DNA from: Myceligenerans pegani
GTDB lineage: Bacteria > Actinomycetota > Actinomycetes > Actinomycetales > Cellulomonadaceae
Length of the DNA: 64,000 nt
Direction: 5' to 3'
Assembly: GCF_014892515.1 (NCBI RefSeq)
Contig: NZ_JADBGR010000089.1
Coordinates: 1 to 64,000 of the forward strand
Part shown: positions 38,637 to 47,893 of the stretch, one piece after another
Layout of the letters: the number at the start of each line of letters is the position of its first letter
Position numbering within the stretch: position 1 is the stretch's first letter
The notes under the pieces: model-generated
What the model was told of the DNA's origin: nothing
Databases searched by the model: none
The model's input: only the letters and a program-made list of their open reading frames with translations
Translations under genes and position numbers: made by a program

Positions 38637-38820
38637 AGGACCTCCTTCAGGGTTCGCGATCGGGTGCACGGCGCCTGCGTCCCCCTGGGCTGAATGTGCG
38701 CAAATCCCCATATGCGGTGACGTGGCCGACTCGATGACGAGGGTACCGAATCGGCCGCCGGGTGTGACGTTCATCGCAGCCGGGGGGCTCCCACACGGTT
38801 TCGTCACCTTCTCGTCGTCC

Positions 38821-38833
38821 CCACGTCACGTGG
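38821..38833. promoter_or_regulatory. palindrome in kinase/HAD divergent region
   Basis: CCACGT and ACGTGG flank a central C (38821-38833). The 265-bp divergent gap between the kinase and HAD genes otherwise shows no clear signal. Regulatory function is only suggested by position and symmetry. Confidence 0.35.
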
Positions 38834-38901
38834 CGCTTCGCGCATGTGATGGGGTGGGGTCGTACCGCGACCTCGTCGCCCACGTCACCCCGGAGGCACA
38901 C

Positions 38902-39621
38902 GTGAACACCGCCCTGCGCCGCGACCCGGAGCCTCACGAGGTCACCCCCTCCCGGGCGCTCCCGAAGGCCGTTCTCTTCGACATGGACGGCACCCTGGTG
39001 GACACCGAGCCGTACTGGATCGCCGCGGAGCAGGAGCTCACCGAGGCCCACGGCGTCACCTGGACGCACGAGGACGCCCTGAAGCTCGTGGGGCAGCAGC
39101 TGATCGTCAGCGCCGGGGTCCTGCGGGACGCCGGCGTGCCCATGGCGCCCGCGGACATCGTGGACTGGCTCATCGCCCGCGTGCGGGACCGGCTGGCCGC
39201 CGAGGTGCCGTGGCGCCCCGGCGTGCTGCCGCTGCTGGCCGACCTGAACGCCGCGGGGGTGCCCTGCGCGATCGTCACGATGTCCTACCGCAACCTGGCC
39301 GAGGCCGTCGCCGCGGGCGCCCCCGAGGACACGTTCGCCACGATCGTCGCCGGCGACGAGGTCACCCGCGGCAAGCCGGATCCCGAGCCCTACCTCACCG
39401 CGGCGGAGCGGCTCGGCGTGACCGCGGCCGACTGCGTGGCCGTCGAGGACTCGCCCGTCGGCATCACGTCCGCGCTCGCCAGCGGCGCCCGCACGCTCGG
39501 CGTCGAGGCCGTCCTGCCGGTCGAGGAACGCCCGGGCCTGAGCCGCCTCCGCTCGCTCGACGGCGCGGGCCTCGACCTCCTGGCACGGCTGGCCGCGGGC
39601 GAGATCGTCGACGAGTACTGA
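38902..39621 (+). CDS. HAD family hydrolase, beta-phosphoglucomutase-like
   Basis: A 239-aa haloacid-dehalogenase phosphatase. Motif I FDMDGT with nucleophile Asp27 and acid Asp29, motif II VTMSY, motif III Lys in RGKPDPEPY and motif IV VEDSPVGI are all present. The helical C1 cap between motifs I and II is typical of the subfamily that acts on sugar phosphates or similar small substrates. GTG with CGGAGG upstream. Divergent from the kinase gene and convergent with the RecB-like nuclease (12-nt gap). Confidence 0.93.
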   Translation: MNTALRRDPEPHEVTPSRALPKAVLFDMDGTLVDTEPYWIAAEQELTEAHGVTWTHEDALKLVGQQLIVSAGVLRDAGVPMAPADIVDWLIARVRDRLAAEVPWRPGVLPLLADLNAAGVPCAIVTMSYRNLAEAVAAGAPEDTFATIVAGDEVTRGKPDPEPYLTAAERLGVTAADCVAVEDSPVGITSALASGARTLGVEAVLPVEERPGLSRLRSLDGAGLDLLARLAAGEIVDEY

Positions 39622-39633
39622 CCGCCGGAGGCA

Positions 39634-40488
39634 CTAGACGATCCCGAGCCGCAGCTCCACCGCGCCCTCCGGGATCTGCGGCGGCGTCCCGCCGAACGCG
39701 GGGCACAGCTTCTGATGGGCGCACCAGTCGCACAGTTTGCTGGGCCGCGGCTCCCAGGTCCCGCCGCGCGCCGCCCGCTCGATCTCGGACCACACCCACC
39801 GCACCTTCCGCTCGGCCCCCTCCAGGTGCTCCGGCGTCGGCTCCGCGCGCAGGATCTGCCCGTCCCCGAGGTAGACGAGCTGCAGCATCCTTGGCACCAC
39901 GCCCCGCTCCCGCCACAGCACCAGCCCGTAGAACCGCAGCTGGAACAACACCTTTCCCTCGAATCGCGGACTGGGCGAGCGGCCCGTCTTGTAGTCCACC
40001 ACCCGCAGCGCGCCGTCGTCCGGCTTCACGTCGAGCCGGTCCACGATGCCGCGCAGCAGCGGACCGTCCTCCAGCTGGGTCTCGACCTTCAGCTCCCGCT
40101 CGGCCGGCTCCAGGCGGTTCGGGTCCTCCAGCGTGAAGTAGGTGTTCACCAGGCGCCCCGCGCCGTCGAGCCAGTTCGCGACACCCTCGGACTCCGCCTC
40201 CCCGCCCGGCGCGAACAGCTCCCGCACCCGCGGATCGGCCTCCTGCAGCTTCTCCCACTCGACGGGCAGCAGTTCCTGCGCGGCCGCGGGCGTGCGCTCG
40301 CCCGCCGGCGCGTCGTACAGGCGCTCCAGCACCGAGTGCACGAGCGTCCCGCGCGTCGCCGCCGACGACGCCGGCTCCGGCACCCGGTCCACCGTCCGCA
40401 GCCGGAACAACAGCGGGCACTGCAGGAAGTCGCTCGCGCGCGACGGTGACAGGGCTGGTGGACGGGACGGCGGCGCGATCACGGTCAT
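39634..40488 (-). CDS. RecB family PD-(D/E)XK exonuclease with Fe-S cysteines
   Basis: 284 aa. N-terminal LSPSRASDFLQCPLLFRLR, the RGTLVHSVLE helix, the catalytic VVDYKTG (D-x-K) after a conserved GIVDRLD, and the C-terminal CDWCAHQKLCPAF. The single Cys near the N-terminus plus three C-terminal Cys form the AddB/Cas4-like 4Fe-4S site. A stand-alone nuclease of this type is commonly found beside the actinobacterial proteasome locus. TAGGGT lies 7 nt before the ATG on the minus strand, suggesting a nearly leaderless mRNA. Confidence 0.92.
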   Translation of the reverse strand: MTVIAPPSRPPALSPSRASDFLQCPLLFRLRTVDRVPEPASSAATRGTLVHSVLERLYDAPAGERTPAAAQELLPVEWEKLQEADPRVRELFAPGGEAESEGVANWLDGAGRLVNTYFTLEDPNRLEPAERELKVETQLEDGPLLRGIVDRLDVKPDDGALRVVDYKTGRSPSPRFEGKVLFQLRFYGLVLWRERGVVPRMLQLVYLGDGQILRAEPTPEHLEGAERKVRWVWSEIERAARGGTWEPRPSKLCDWCAHQKLCPAFGGTPPQIPEGAVELRLGIV

Positions 40489-40590
40489 GGCGACCACCCT
40501 AGGGCGAGACACCGACACCACCCCCGCGTCATCCACAGGCGCGCCGCGATATCGCGGCGCCGCCGGCGTGAGGGCATGGCACCCGACGGA

Positions 40591-40596
40591 TACGCT
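40591..40596 (+). promoter_or_regulatory. -10 hexamer of leaderless M50 gene
   Basis: TACGCT ends 6 nt before the GTG start at 40603, which lacks a Shine-Dalgarno sequence. This is the same geometry as at several other genes in the window. Confidence 0.55.
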
Positions 40597-40602
40597 TTGC
40601 CG

Positions 40603-41760
40603 GTGAACAGCACGCCCTCGGCACGTCCGACACCCCCGCGTTCTCGCGGCTGGAAGATCGGGCGCGTCGCCGGCGCGCCGGTCATCGTGACCCCCTCCTG
40701 GTTCCTTGCTGCGGCGGTGCTGACCGTCGTCTTCACCCCGTGGGTCCAGGGCCTGATGCCCGACCTCGGGACCAGCGCATACCTCGTGGCCGCGAGCTTC
40801 GTGATCATGCTCTTCGCCTCCGTGTTCCTGCACGAGGTCGCCCACGCGCTCGTGGCCCGCGCCCGCGGGCAGGAGGTCCACGAACTGGCGATCACGCTGT
40901 GGGGAGGCCACACCGCCTACTCCGGCGGCATGAGCCGGCCCGTCGACGGCTTCCTGGTCGCCGTCGTCGGCCCCTTGACGAACATCGCGCTCGCCACCGT
41001 CTTCTGGTTGGCGTTCCTTGCCCGGGCCGACAACGGCCTCGACGTTCCTGACGTGCTCCTGATCGGCGGCGCCCTCTCCAACGCATTCGTCGGCGTGTTC
41101 AACCTGCTGCCCGGCCTGCCGCTGGACGGCGGCCAGATCCTGGAGGCGGTCGTCTGGGCCGTCTCGGGCTCACGCGCCACCGGGACCATCGCGGCGGGCT
41201 GGGTGGGCCGGGTCATCGCGGTCGGCGTCCTCCTCTGGGGGCTGCTGCCCCTGCTGCGCGGGACGTTCCCGCAGACCGAGCTCATCTTCTACCTGCTCGT
41301 CGCCGGCTTCCTCTGGTTCGGCGCGACCAGCGCCATCGCCGGCGGCCGCCGCCGCGAGGCCATCTCCTCCCTCCGCGCCGGGAGCCTCGCCGACCCCGTC
41401 GTGACCGTCCCGCTCGGCTCCACCGTGGCCGCGGCGCTCGCGGCCCGCCCCGCCGCCCGTCCGGGAGAGGTGTCGCGGCGCATCGTCGTGGTCGGGTACG
41501 ACGACGTCCCGCTGGCCGTCCTCGACGACGACGCGGCCTCCTCGGTCCCGCCCGAGGCCCGCGAGCACACGGGCGTCGACGCCGTGTCGGTGCCGCTCGT
41601 GCCGAAGTCCGCCGTCGGCCCGGACGTGAGCGGTCAGGACCTGCTGCGTCACCTGGCGACGTCGTCGGGCGGCGCACGCCTGGTCCCGGTGGTCGAGGCA
41701 GGCCGGGTGACCGGGGTCCTCGACCTGGCCCGGGTCGCCATGGCGGTCCGCCGGTCCTAG
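40603..41760 (+). CDS. M50 family site-2-type membrane metalloprotease with CBS domains
   Basis: 385 aa. Six or so hydrophobic segments hold the zinc site: H77-E78-V-A-H81 in SVFLHEVAHAL and the third ligand Asp175 in NLLPGLPLDGG. The C-terminal part (about 260-385) contains a CBS-like pair (GSLADPVVTVPLGSTV, RLVPVVEAGRVTGVLDLARVA) that could sense adenine nucleotides. Site-2 proteases of this soluble-CBS class cleave membrane substrates. A neighbour of the proteasome locus in many actinobacteria. Start chosen from the leaderless signal TACGCT. Confidence 0.92.
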   Translation: MNSTPSARPTPPRSRGWKIGRVAGAPVIVTPSWFLAAAVLTVVFTPWVQGLMPDLGTSAYLVAASFVIMLFASVFLHEVAHALVARARGQEVHELAITLWGGHTAYSGGMSRPVDGFLVAVVGPLTNIALATVFWLAFLARADNGLDVPDVLLIGGALSNAFVGVFNLLPGLPLDGGQILEAVVWAVSGSRATGTIAAGWVGRVIAVGVLLWGLLPLLRGTFPQTELIFYLLVAGFLWFGATSAIAGGRRREAISSLRAGSLADPVVTVPLGSTVAAALAARPAARPGEVSRRIVVVGYDDVPLAVLDDDAASSVPPEAREHTGVDAVSVPLVPKSAVGPDVSGQDLLRHLATSSGGARLVPVVEAGRVTGVLDLARVAMAVRRS

Positions 41761-41816
41761 GCCGCCGGACCGCGGGTGCCGAGCAGCCCCACGGCACGGG
41801 CTCGGCCCGTCGCACG

Positions 41817-41822
41817 TAGGAT
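41817..41822 (+). promoter_or_regulatory. -10 hexamer of trmI
   Basis: TAGGAT ends 8 nt before the GTG start of trmI at 41831. No Shine-Dalgarno sequence lies between, so the transcript is probably leaderless or nearly so. Confidence 0.55.
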
Positions 41823-41830
41823 GGTCCGTC

Positions 41831-42877
41831 GTGACTTCTCCGACCGATGCGCACGGCCCCACGGCCACCGGCGCCGACGTGCGCCGTGGACCGTTCCGCG
41901 CGGGCGACAAGGTGCAACTGACCGACCCCAAGGGCCGGATGCACACCATCACGCTCAAGCCCGGCGCGACGTTCCACACCCACAAGGGCTACTTCAAGCA
42001 CGAGGAACTCATCGGCAGGCCCGAGGGCTGGGTCGTCACGAACACCGAGGACGTCGAGTACCTCGCCCTGCGCCCGCTGCTGAACGACTACGTGCTGTCG
42101 ATGCCGCGCGGCGCGGCCGTCGTCTACCCGAAGGATGCCGGCCAGATCATCACGATGGCGGACATCTTCCCCGGCGCGCGCGTGGTCGAGGCCGGCGTCG
42201 GCTCGGGCGGCCTGACCCTGTCGCTGCTGCGCGCCGTCGGGGACGCGGGCGAACTGCACTCGATCGAGCGGCGTGCGGACTTCGCGGCCATTGCGAGCGG
42301 CAACGTCGAGACGTTCTTCGGCGGCCCGCACCCGGCGTGGCACCTCCACACGGGCGACCTCGCCGAGCGGCTCCCCGGCGTCGTCGAGCCCGGCACCGTG
42401 GACCGCGTCGTGCTCGACATGCTCGCGCCCTGGGAGAACATCGGCGTCGTCGCCGACGCGCTCGTCCCCGGCGGCGTGCTGATCTGCTACGTCGCCACCG
42501 CCACGCAGTTGTCCCGCACGGCCGAGGACCTGCGGTCCAGCGGCCGGTTCGCCGAGCCGTCCGCGTTCGAGACGATGGTGCGCGGCTGGCACCTGGAGGG
42601 CCTCGCGGTGCGCCCGCAGCACCGGATGGTCGGGCACACCGGCTTCCTCATCACCGCCCGGCGCCTCGCCGACGGCGTCGCCCCGCCGGAGCGCAAGCGC
42701 CGCCCGGCCAAGGGCGCCAAGACGGAGCGCGCCACGGCGAACGGCGCGGCCGCGGATCAGGCGGTCGACGCCGGGTGGGCAGAGGGGTGGACCGAGGAGG
42801 CGCTGGGGGAGCGGGAGGTCTCCCCCAAGAAGATCCGCCGGGTGCGCCGTGAGGTCGGCAGGCCGCCCGAGGAGTGA
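41831..42877 (+). CDS. trmI: tRNA (adenine-58-N1)-methyltransferase
   Basis: 348 aa. The N-terminal beta domain (RGPFRAGDKVQLTDPKGRMHTI, then THKGYFKHEELIG) and the YPKDAGQIITMADIFPG segment are diagnostic of TrmI. The SAM-binding motif VVEAGVGSGGLTLSLL is at about 118-133, and LDMLAPWEN is motif IV. It methylates N1 of A58 in the T-loop of tRNAs. A charged 60-residue tail with an RRRPAKGAKTERA stretch extends the C-terminus. By family knowledge it precedes the proteasome genes in actinobacteria, as here. Confidence 0.95.
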   Translation: MTSPTDAHGPTATGADVRRGPFRAGDKVQLTDPKGRMHTITLKPGATFHTHKGYFKHEELIGRPEGWVVTNTEDVEYLALRPLLNDYVLSMPRGAAVVYPKDAGQIITMADIFPGARVVEAGVGSGGLTLSLLRAVGDAGELHSIERRADFAAIASGNVETFFGGPHPAWHLHTGDLAERLPGVVEPGTVDRVVLDMLAPWENIGVVADALVPGGVLICYVATATQLSRTAEDLRSSGRFAEPSAFETMVRGWHLEGLAVRPQHRMVGHTGFLITARRLADGVAPPERKRRPAKGAKTERATANGAAADQAVDAGWAEGWTEEALGEREVSPKKIRRVRREVGRPPEE

Positions 42878-43065
42878 CTTCGGCCATCGCTCCTGGTAAC
42901 CGGACACGTAGACGGCGAGAGCGGTCGCGAGTGGCGGCGATTCCCACGTGCTGAGACGGCGCGGGATCCGCCAAGAGCGAACAAGCGCGTGCGCGCACGT
43001 CGTACGTGAACGGCGCGTAACGATCGGGTACCCGCGCTGTCTCGGACGGGCGTTCTACCTCCCGG

Positions 43066-43089
43066 AGTGTCAGACACTGCGCCTACAGT
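43066..43089 (+). promoter_or_regulatory. arc promoter region with inverted repeat
   Basis: AGTGTC (43066-43071) and GACACT (43073-43078) flank a single A, and a -10-like TACAGT follows at 43084-43089, 62 nt before the arc start. The repeat lies between the expected -35 and -10 positions. The rest of the 274-bp gap after trmI shows nothing clear. Confidence 0.45.
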
Positions 43090-43151
43090 GCTGTTCTCGG
43101 AGGCGGTCCGCGTCGTAGGGTCGCCTTCCGGGCCCTACGAGAGGGGAAGCC

Positions 43152-44813
43152 ATGACCGACAACACAGGTGGATACAACCTTCCCGATAACGGATCGATGC
43201 CCAATCGCGACTACGAGCGTCAGATTGCCCTCCTCTCAGCAAAGAACGAGCGTCTCGCCGAGGCGCTCCGCGCCGCACGTGACCAGATCGTCGAGCTGAA
43301 GAAGCAGCTGGACGATCTCGCCAAGCCGCCGGGCACCTACGCCACCTTCCTGGGGGCGCACGCCGACGGTTCCGTCGACATCTCCTCCTCGGGCCGCAAG
43401 ATGCACGTGGCGGCCAGCCCGAACCTTGACGTCTCCCGGCTGAGCCCGGGCCAGGAGGTCAAGCTCAACGAAGCGATGACGGTGGTGGCCGCCGGGGAGT
43501 ACGAGCGCACCGGCGAGCTGGTCACCATCAAGGAGCTGCTCGGCGGGGGCCGGGTGCTCGTCGTCGGCCGCGCGGACGAGGAACGCGTCGTGCGCCTGGC
43601 CGGCTCGATCGCCGAGGAGGCCCTGCGGGTCGGTGACTCCCTCACCGTGGACACGCGCAGCGGCTTCGTCTTCGAGGTGGTGCCCAAGTCCGAGGTCGAG
43701 GAGCTCGTCCTCGAGGAGGTCCCCGAGATCGACTACGGCGACATCGGTGGCCTCGGCCCGCAGATCGAGGCGATCCGCGACGCCGTGGAGCTGCCGTTCG
43801 CGCACCCGGACCTGTTCCGGGAGCACGGCCTGCGTCCGCCCAAGGGCGTCCTGCTGTACGGCCCGCCCGGGTGCGGCAAGACGCTCATCGCCAAGGCGGT
43901 GGCGCACTCCCTGGCCGGCATGGTCGCGAAGGCGAGCGGCGGCGACCCGACGGCGAAGAGCTACTTCCTCAACGTCAAGGGCCCGGAACTGCTCAACAAG
44001 TACGTGGGCGAGACCGAGCGGCACATCCGCCTGATCTTCGCCCGCGCCCGGGAGAAGGCCTCCCAGGGCATGCCCGTCGTCGTGTTCTTCGACGAGATGG
44101 AGTCGCTGTTCCGCACCCGCGGCACGGGGCTGTCGTCCGACGTCGAGACCACCATCGTGCCGCAGCTCCTGGCGGAGATCGACGGCGTGGAGCGGCTCGA
44201 CAACGTCATCGTCATCGGTGCGTCCAACCGTGAGGACATGATCGACCCGGCCATCCTGCGCCCGGGCCGGCTCGACGTGAAGATCAAGATCGAGCGCCCG
44301 GACGCCGAGGGCGCCAAGGAGATCTTCGCCAAGTACCTCACCGAGGACCTGCCCATCCACCCCGAGGACGTCGCGGAGTACGGCGGCAACACCGCCGCGG
44401 CGCTCGACGGGATGATCACCTCGGTCGTGGAGCGCATGTACGCCGAGGACGAGGAGAACCAGTTCCTGGAGGTCACGTACGCGTCCGGGGACAAGGAGAC
44501 CCTGTTCTTCAAGGACTTCAACTCCGGTGCCATGATCGAGAACGTCGTGGACCGGGCGAAGAAGAACGCGATCAAGGACTTCCTGTCCACCGGTCAGAAG
44601 GGCATCCGCGTCGACCACCTGCTCTCGGCGTGCGTCGACGAGTTCCAGGAGAACGAGGACCTGCCCAACACCACCAACCCCGACGACTGGGCGCGGATCA
44701 GCGGGAAGAAGGGCGAGCGCATCGTCTTCATCCGGACCATCGTCCAGAAGAAGGGCGAGGGTGCGGCGCCACGAACCATCGACACCGTCCAGAACACGGG
44801 GCAGTACCTGTGA
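43152..44813 (+). CDS. arc: proteasome-activating AAA ATPase ARC (Mpa)
   Basis: A 553-aa hexameric unfoldase of the Pup-proteasome. An N-terminal coiled coil (about 20-58: [20 protein letters not shown]) captures Pup, followed by the OB-fold interdomain (about 60-190) and the AAA module: Walker A GPPGCGKT (about 237-244), Walker [10 protein letters not shown], and RPGRLD with sensor/arginine-finger residues. The C-terminal QYL is the docking tail for the 20S core, matching Mpa. Strong GAGGGGAAG ribosome binding site. First gene of the arc-dop-pup-prcB-prcA-pafA series. Confidence 0.97.
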   Translation: MTDNTGGYNLPDNGSMPNRDYERQIALLSAKNERLAEALRAARDQIVELKKQLDDLAKPPGTYATFLGAHADGSVDISSSGRKMHVAASPNLDVSRLSPGQEVKLNEAMTVVAAGEYERTGELVTIKELLGGGRVLVVGRADEERVVRLAGSIAEEALRVGDSLTVDTRSGFVFEVVPKSEVEELVLEEVPEIDYGDIGGLGPQIEAIRDAVELPFAHPDLFREHGLRPPKGVLLYGPPGCGKTLIAKAVAHSLAGMVAKASGGDPTAKSYFLNVKGPELLNKYVGETERHIRLIFARAREKASQGMPVVVFFDEMESLFRTRGTGLSSDVETTIVPQLLAEIDGVERLDNVIVIGASNREDMIDPAILRPGRLDVKIKIERPDAEGAKEIFAKYLTEDLPIHPEDVAEYGGNTAAALDGMITSVVERMYAEDEENQFLEVTYASGDKETLFFKDFNSGAMIENVVDRAKKNAIKDFLSTGQKGIRVDHLLSACVDEFQENEDLPNTTNPDDWARISGKKGERIVFIRTIVQKKGEGAAPRTIDTVQNTGQYL

Positions 44814-44984
44814 CCTGACCAGCGGGTACTAGGCTCCAGGCGTCAATTTCACGGTGTCCGGGGCCGGGAGGGTCGGCAGACCGACCCGACCGGTCCCGGG
44901 CCGCCGGAGCCGCCGTGAAGGCCCGAGGGCGCGAGATGCGAGTGCCCACCCGGACCGGGCGCGGCGACTCCCGGCAAGACTGCA

Positions 44985-44990
44985 TAGGGT
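44985..44990 (+). promoter_or_regulatory. -10 hexamer of leaderless dop
   Basis: TAGGGT ends 6 nt before the GTG start of dop at 44997. No Shine-Dalgarno sequence is present. Confidence 0.55.
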
Positions 44991-44996
44991 GGTGGT

Positions 44997-46691
44997 GTGA
45001 GCGTGCGTCGCGTGATGGGAATCGAGACCGAGTACGGAGTGCTGCAACCGGGGCGCCCGCTGGCCAACCCGATGCTGCTCTCGAGCCAGGTGGTGACGAC
45101 GTACCGCGCCATCGCGGACCGCGACGCCTCCGCCCGCAGCAGGGCGCGGTGGGACTACGACGACGAGGACCCGCTGCAGGACGCCCGCGGCTTCCGCCTC
45201 GAGCAGGCGTCGGCCCACCCGTCGATGATCACGAACGACCCGGCGCGCCCGGCGCCGTCGGGCCCGGCCACCGGCCAGGTCCCCATGGTCGGCGCCCGCC
45301 CCGGGACCGGGCAGATCCCCGTGGTGCGCGGCGGGCAGGGTTCCCCGCCCCAGGACGTGGAGCGCCCGGCCACCGAGGAGTACGACGATCCGAGCGCCGC
45401 GAACGTCATCCTCACCAACGGCGCACGGCTGTACGTGGACCACGCGCACCCGGAGTACTCGTCGCCCGAGGTCACGAACCCGGTCGACCTGGTGCGCTGG
45501 GACGTGGCGGGGGAGCGGGTCATGCTCGCGGCCGTCCGCGCCCTCGCGGCCGTGCCCGGCAGCGAGACCGTCCTGTACAAGAACAACGTGGACGGCAAGG
45601 GCGCCAGCTACGGCACCCACGAGAACTACCTGGTGGACCGATCCCTCTCGTTCGCCACGCTCGCCGAGCTCATCACCCCGTTCCTCGTGACGCGGCAGGT
45701 GTACACGGGCTCGGGCCGCGTCGGCCTCGGCGCGGCCGGCGGGCAGCCCGGGTACCAGCTCTCGCAGCGCGCCGACTACATCGAGGCGGAGATCGGCCTG
45801 GAGACCACGCTGCGCCGGCCGATCGTGAACACGCGTGACGAACCGCACGCGGACCGGCAGCGCTGGCGCCGGCTGCACCTCATCCTCGGCGACGCGAACT
45901 GCATGGAGGTGCCCACCTATCTCAAGACGGGGACGACGTCGCTGTTCCTGTGGGTGCTGGAGCACCTGGGCGAGCTCGCCGACGCCGGCGTGGACGCCCG
46001 CAAGCAGCTCGGCGCCCTGAAGCTCGCCGACCCGGTGGCCGCGGTCCAGCGCGTCTCCCGGGACCTGGACCTGTCCGTGCCGCTGGACCTCGCGGACGGG
46101 CGGACCATGACGGCGCTGGAGATCCAGGGCGCCTGCGCCGATGTGGTCACCCGCTCGCTCAAAGCCCTGGGCAGCGACCCGGACTCGGACGCGGTGCTGG
46201 AACGCTGGACGTCCCTGCTCGAGCGGCTGGCGGTGGACCGGGCGTCCTGCGCGCGCGAGGTGGAGTGGATCGCGAAGCTGCGCCTGCTCGAGGGGCTGCG
46301 CCGGCGCGACGGGCTGGGCTGGGAGCACCCGCGCCTGCACGCCATGGACCTGCAGTGGTCCGACGTGCGGCCGGAGCGCGGGATCTATCACCGGCTGCTC
46401 GCCAAGGGCGCCGTCGAGCGGATCGTCGACGAGGCCTCGGTGGCGCGCGCCGTCGACCATCCGCCCACCGACACGCGGGCGTGGTTCCGTGGCGAGGTGA
46501 TGGCGCGGTACGGCGACCAGGTCTCGGCGGCGAGCTGGGACTCGGTGATCTTCGACGTCGGCGGGCGGCAGACGCTGCAGCGCGTCCCGATGCTCGACCC
46601 GGCGCGGGGAACAGAGGCGATCGTCGGGCCGTTGCTGGATGCAAGTCCCGACGCCGTGACTCTTTTGCGGAGACTTTCCGGCGAGGGATGA
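44997..46691 (+). CDS. dop: Pup deamidase/depupylase
   Basis: 564 aa. Dop converts the C-terminal Gln of Pup to Glu and also removes Pup from substrates. N-terminal GIETEYG binds ATP/Mg. Catalytic Asp148 lies in RLYVDHAHPEYSSPE; LYKNNVDGKGASYGTHENYL and [11 protein letters not shown] are conserved in Dop/PafA. Between GIETEYG and Asp148 there is an unusually long Dop loop (about 75-130), rich in Pro and Gly, with an imperfect repeat TGQVPMVGARP/TGQIPVVRGG. This makes the protein some 60 residues longer than the mycobacterial enzyme. GTG start 6 nt after a -10 hexamer. Confidence 0.96.
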   Translation: MSVRRVMGIETEYGVLQPGRPLANPMLLSSQVVTTYRAIADRDASARSRARWDYDDEDPLQDARGFRLEQASAHPSMITNDPARPAPSGPATGQVPMVGARPGTGQIPVVRGGQGSPPQDVERPATEEYDDPSAANVILTNGARLYVDHAHPEYSSPEVTNPVDLVRWDVAGERVMLAAVRALAAVPGSETVLYKNNVDGKGASYGTHENYLVDRSLSFATLAELITPFLVTRQVYTGSGRVGLGAAGGQPGYQLSQRADYIEAEIGLETTLRRPIVNTRDEPHADRQRWRRLHLILGDANCMEVPTYLKTGTTSLFLWVLEHLGELADAGVDARKQLGALKLADPVAAVQRVSRDLDLSVPLDLADGRTMTALEIQGACADVVTRSLKALGSDPDSDAVLERWTSLLERLAVDRASCAREVEWIAKLRLLEGLRRRDGLGWEHPRLHAMDLQWSDVRPERGIYHRLLAKGAVERIVDEASVARAVDHPPTDTRAWFRGEVMARYGDQVSAASWDSVIFDVGGRQTLQRVPMLDPARGTEAIVGPLLDASPDAVTLLRRLSGEG

Positions 46692-46720
46692 TTCGCAAAG
46701 TGCAGTTCAGGTCCTAGGCT
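46692..46720 (+). promoter_or_regulatory. candidate pup promoter
   Basis: TTCGCA (46692-46697) and TAGGCT (46715-46720) are separated by 17 nt just after the dop stop, 42 nt before the pup start. A separate promoter would let Pup be made in excess of Dop. Confidence 0.4.
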
Positions 46721-46762
46721 GGCGAGACCAGCGGCAGCCGTGAGCAATACCAGGAGGCGATC

Positions 46763-46960
46763 ATGGCCGGTCAGGAACGTATCAACCCGTCACACGAGGA
46801 CCGCACACCCGACGACGACGCCGCGGACACCCCGGCCCCGGCAGGGCAGGCGCAGCAGCGCGATGACGAGGTCGACGAGCTGCTGGACGAGATCGACGAC
46901 GTGCTCGAGTCGAACGCCGAGTCGTTCGTGCGTGGCTTCGTGCAGAAGGGTGGCCAGTAG
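46763..46960 (+). CDS. pup: prokaryotic ubiquitin-like protein Pup
   Basis: 65 aa, mostly disordered and acidic, with the helix-forming Arc/PafA-binding region VDELLDEIDDVLESNAESFVRG and the C-terminus KGGQ. The terminal Gln means Dop must deamidate it to Glu before PafA can link it to substrate lysines. An internal Lys near the end (QKGGQ) is conserved. AGGAGG lies 6 nt before the ATG. The stop TAG is followed directly by the prcB start. Confidence 0.97.
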   Translation: MAGQERINPSHEDRTPDDDAADTPAPAGQAQQRDDEVDELLDEIDDVLESNAESFVRGFVQKGGQ

Positions 46961-47893
46961 TTGGACGGCTTCGGAGGCGGCCCCGGCGGCCGCGGTCAAG
47001 GACGACTCCCGGACGCGTTCCTGCGCCCGGGATCGTCGTCGTTCGTCGAGTTCCTCGCGGAGCACGCACCCGACCGCCTGCCGGGCGCGATCGGCGCGGG
47101 CGGGTCGATCGGCGCGGCCGGTGCGGTCGCCGGGCAGGGCGGGTACCCCCGCGACCTGGCGCCGCACGCCACGACGATCGTCGCGGTGACGTTCGACGGC
47201 GGGGGAGCCGCGGGCGCCGACGGCGGGTCGGCCGCCACGGGCAGCTCGGGCGGCGTCGTCATGGCGGGTGACCGGCGTGCGACCGCCGGCCCGATGATCG
47301 CCAGCCGGTCCATCGAGAAGGTGTTCCCCGCCGACGAGTACTCCGCGGTGGGGATCGCCGGGGCGGCCGGCATCGGCATCGAGCTGGTCAAGCTCTACCA
47401 GCTCGAGCTCGAGCACTACGAGAAGATCGAGGGCTCGCTCCTGTCGCTGGAGGGCAAGGCGAACCGCCTGGCCACCATGCTGCGGGGCAACCTGCCGATG
47501 GCGATGCAGGGCCTGACCGTGGTGCCGCTGTTCGCGGGCTACGACCTGGAGCGGAACCAGGGACGGATCTTCTCCTACGACCCGACCGGCGGATGCTACG
47601 AGGAGCGCGAGCACCACGGCGTGGGCTCCGGCTCGCTCTTCGCCCGGGGTGCCATGAAGAAGCTGTGGCGCCGGGACCTGGACGCGGCCGGCGCGGTCGG
47701 CGTCGCCGTCGAGGCGCTGTACGACGCCGCCGACGACGACTCCGCCACCGGCGGACCCGACACGGTGCGGCGGATCTTCCCCGTCGTCGCCTCGGTCACC
47801 GCCGCCGGCTACTCACGCCTGCCCGACGACGACGTCGCCGCCGTCGCCGAACGCATCGCCGACGAGCGGCGGGAACGGGGGTCGCTCGCATGA
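46961..47893 (+). CDS. prcB: proteasome beta subunit
   Basis: 310 aa. TTG start abuts the pup stop, so translation depends on ribosomes leaving pup. A Gly-rich propeptide (1-70) is cut before Thr71, which becomes the catalytic Thr1 (TTIVAVTF). Compared with the mycobacterial subunit, 17 extra residues (Gly/Ala/Ser-rich, [17 protein letters not shown]) lie between the first strand and the conserved [10 protein letters not shown], so the active-site Asp is at 34 instead of 17 of the mature chain. The rest follows the family ([19 protein letters not shown]). The stop overlaps the prcA start by ATGA. Confidence 0.96.
   Translation: MDGFGGGPGGRGQGRLPDAFLRPGSSSFVEFLAEHAPDRLPGAIGAGGSIGAAGAVAGQGGYPRDLAPHATTIVAVTFDGGGAAGADGGSAATGSSGGVVMAGDRRATAGPMIASRSIEKVFPADEYSAVGIAGAAGIGIELVKLYQLELEHYEKIEGSLLSLEGKANRLATMLRGNLPMAMQGLTVVPLFAGYDLERNQGRIFSYDPTGGCYEEREHHGVGSGSLFARGAMKKLWRRDLDAAGAVGVAVEALYDAADDDSATGGPDTVRRIFPVVASVTAAGYSRLPDDDVAAVAERIADERRERGSLA

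Noticed and set aside
39634-40488. Cas4-like nuclease as sign of a CRISPR system
   Set aside because: The Fe-S/PD-(D/E)XK layout is shared with stand-alone RecB-like nucleases that neighbour actinobacterial proteasome genes; no cas genes or repeats are present.
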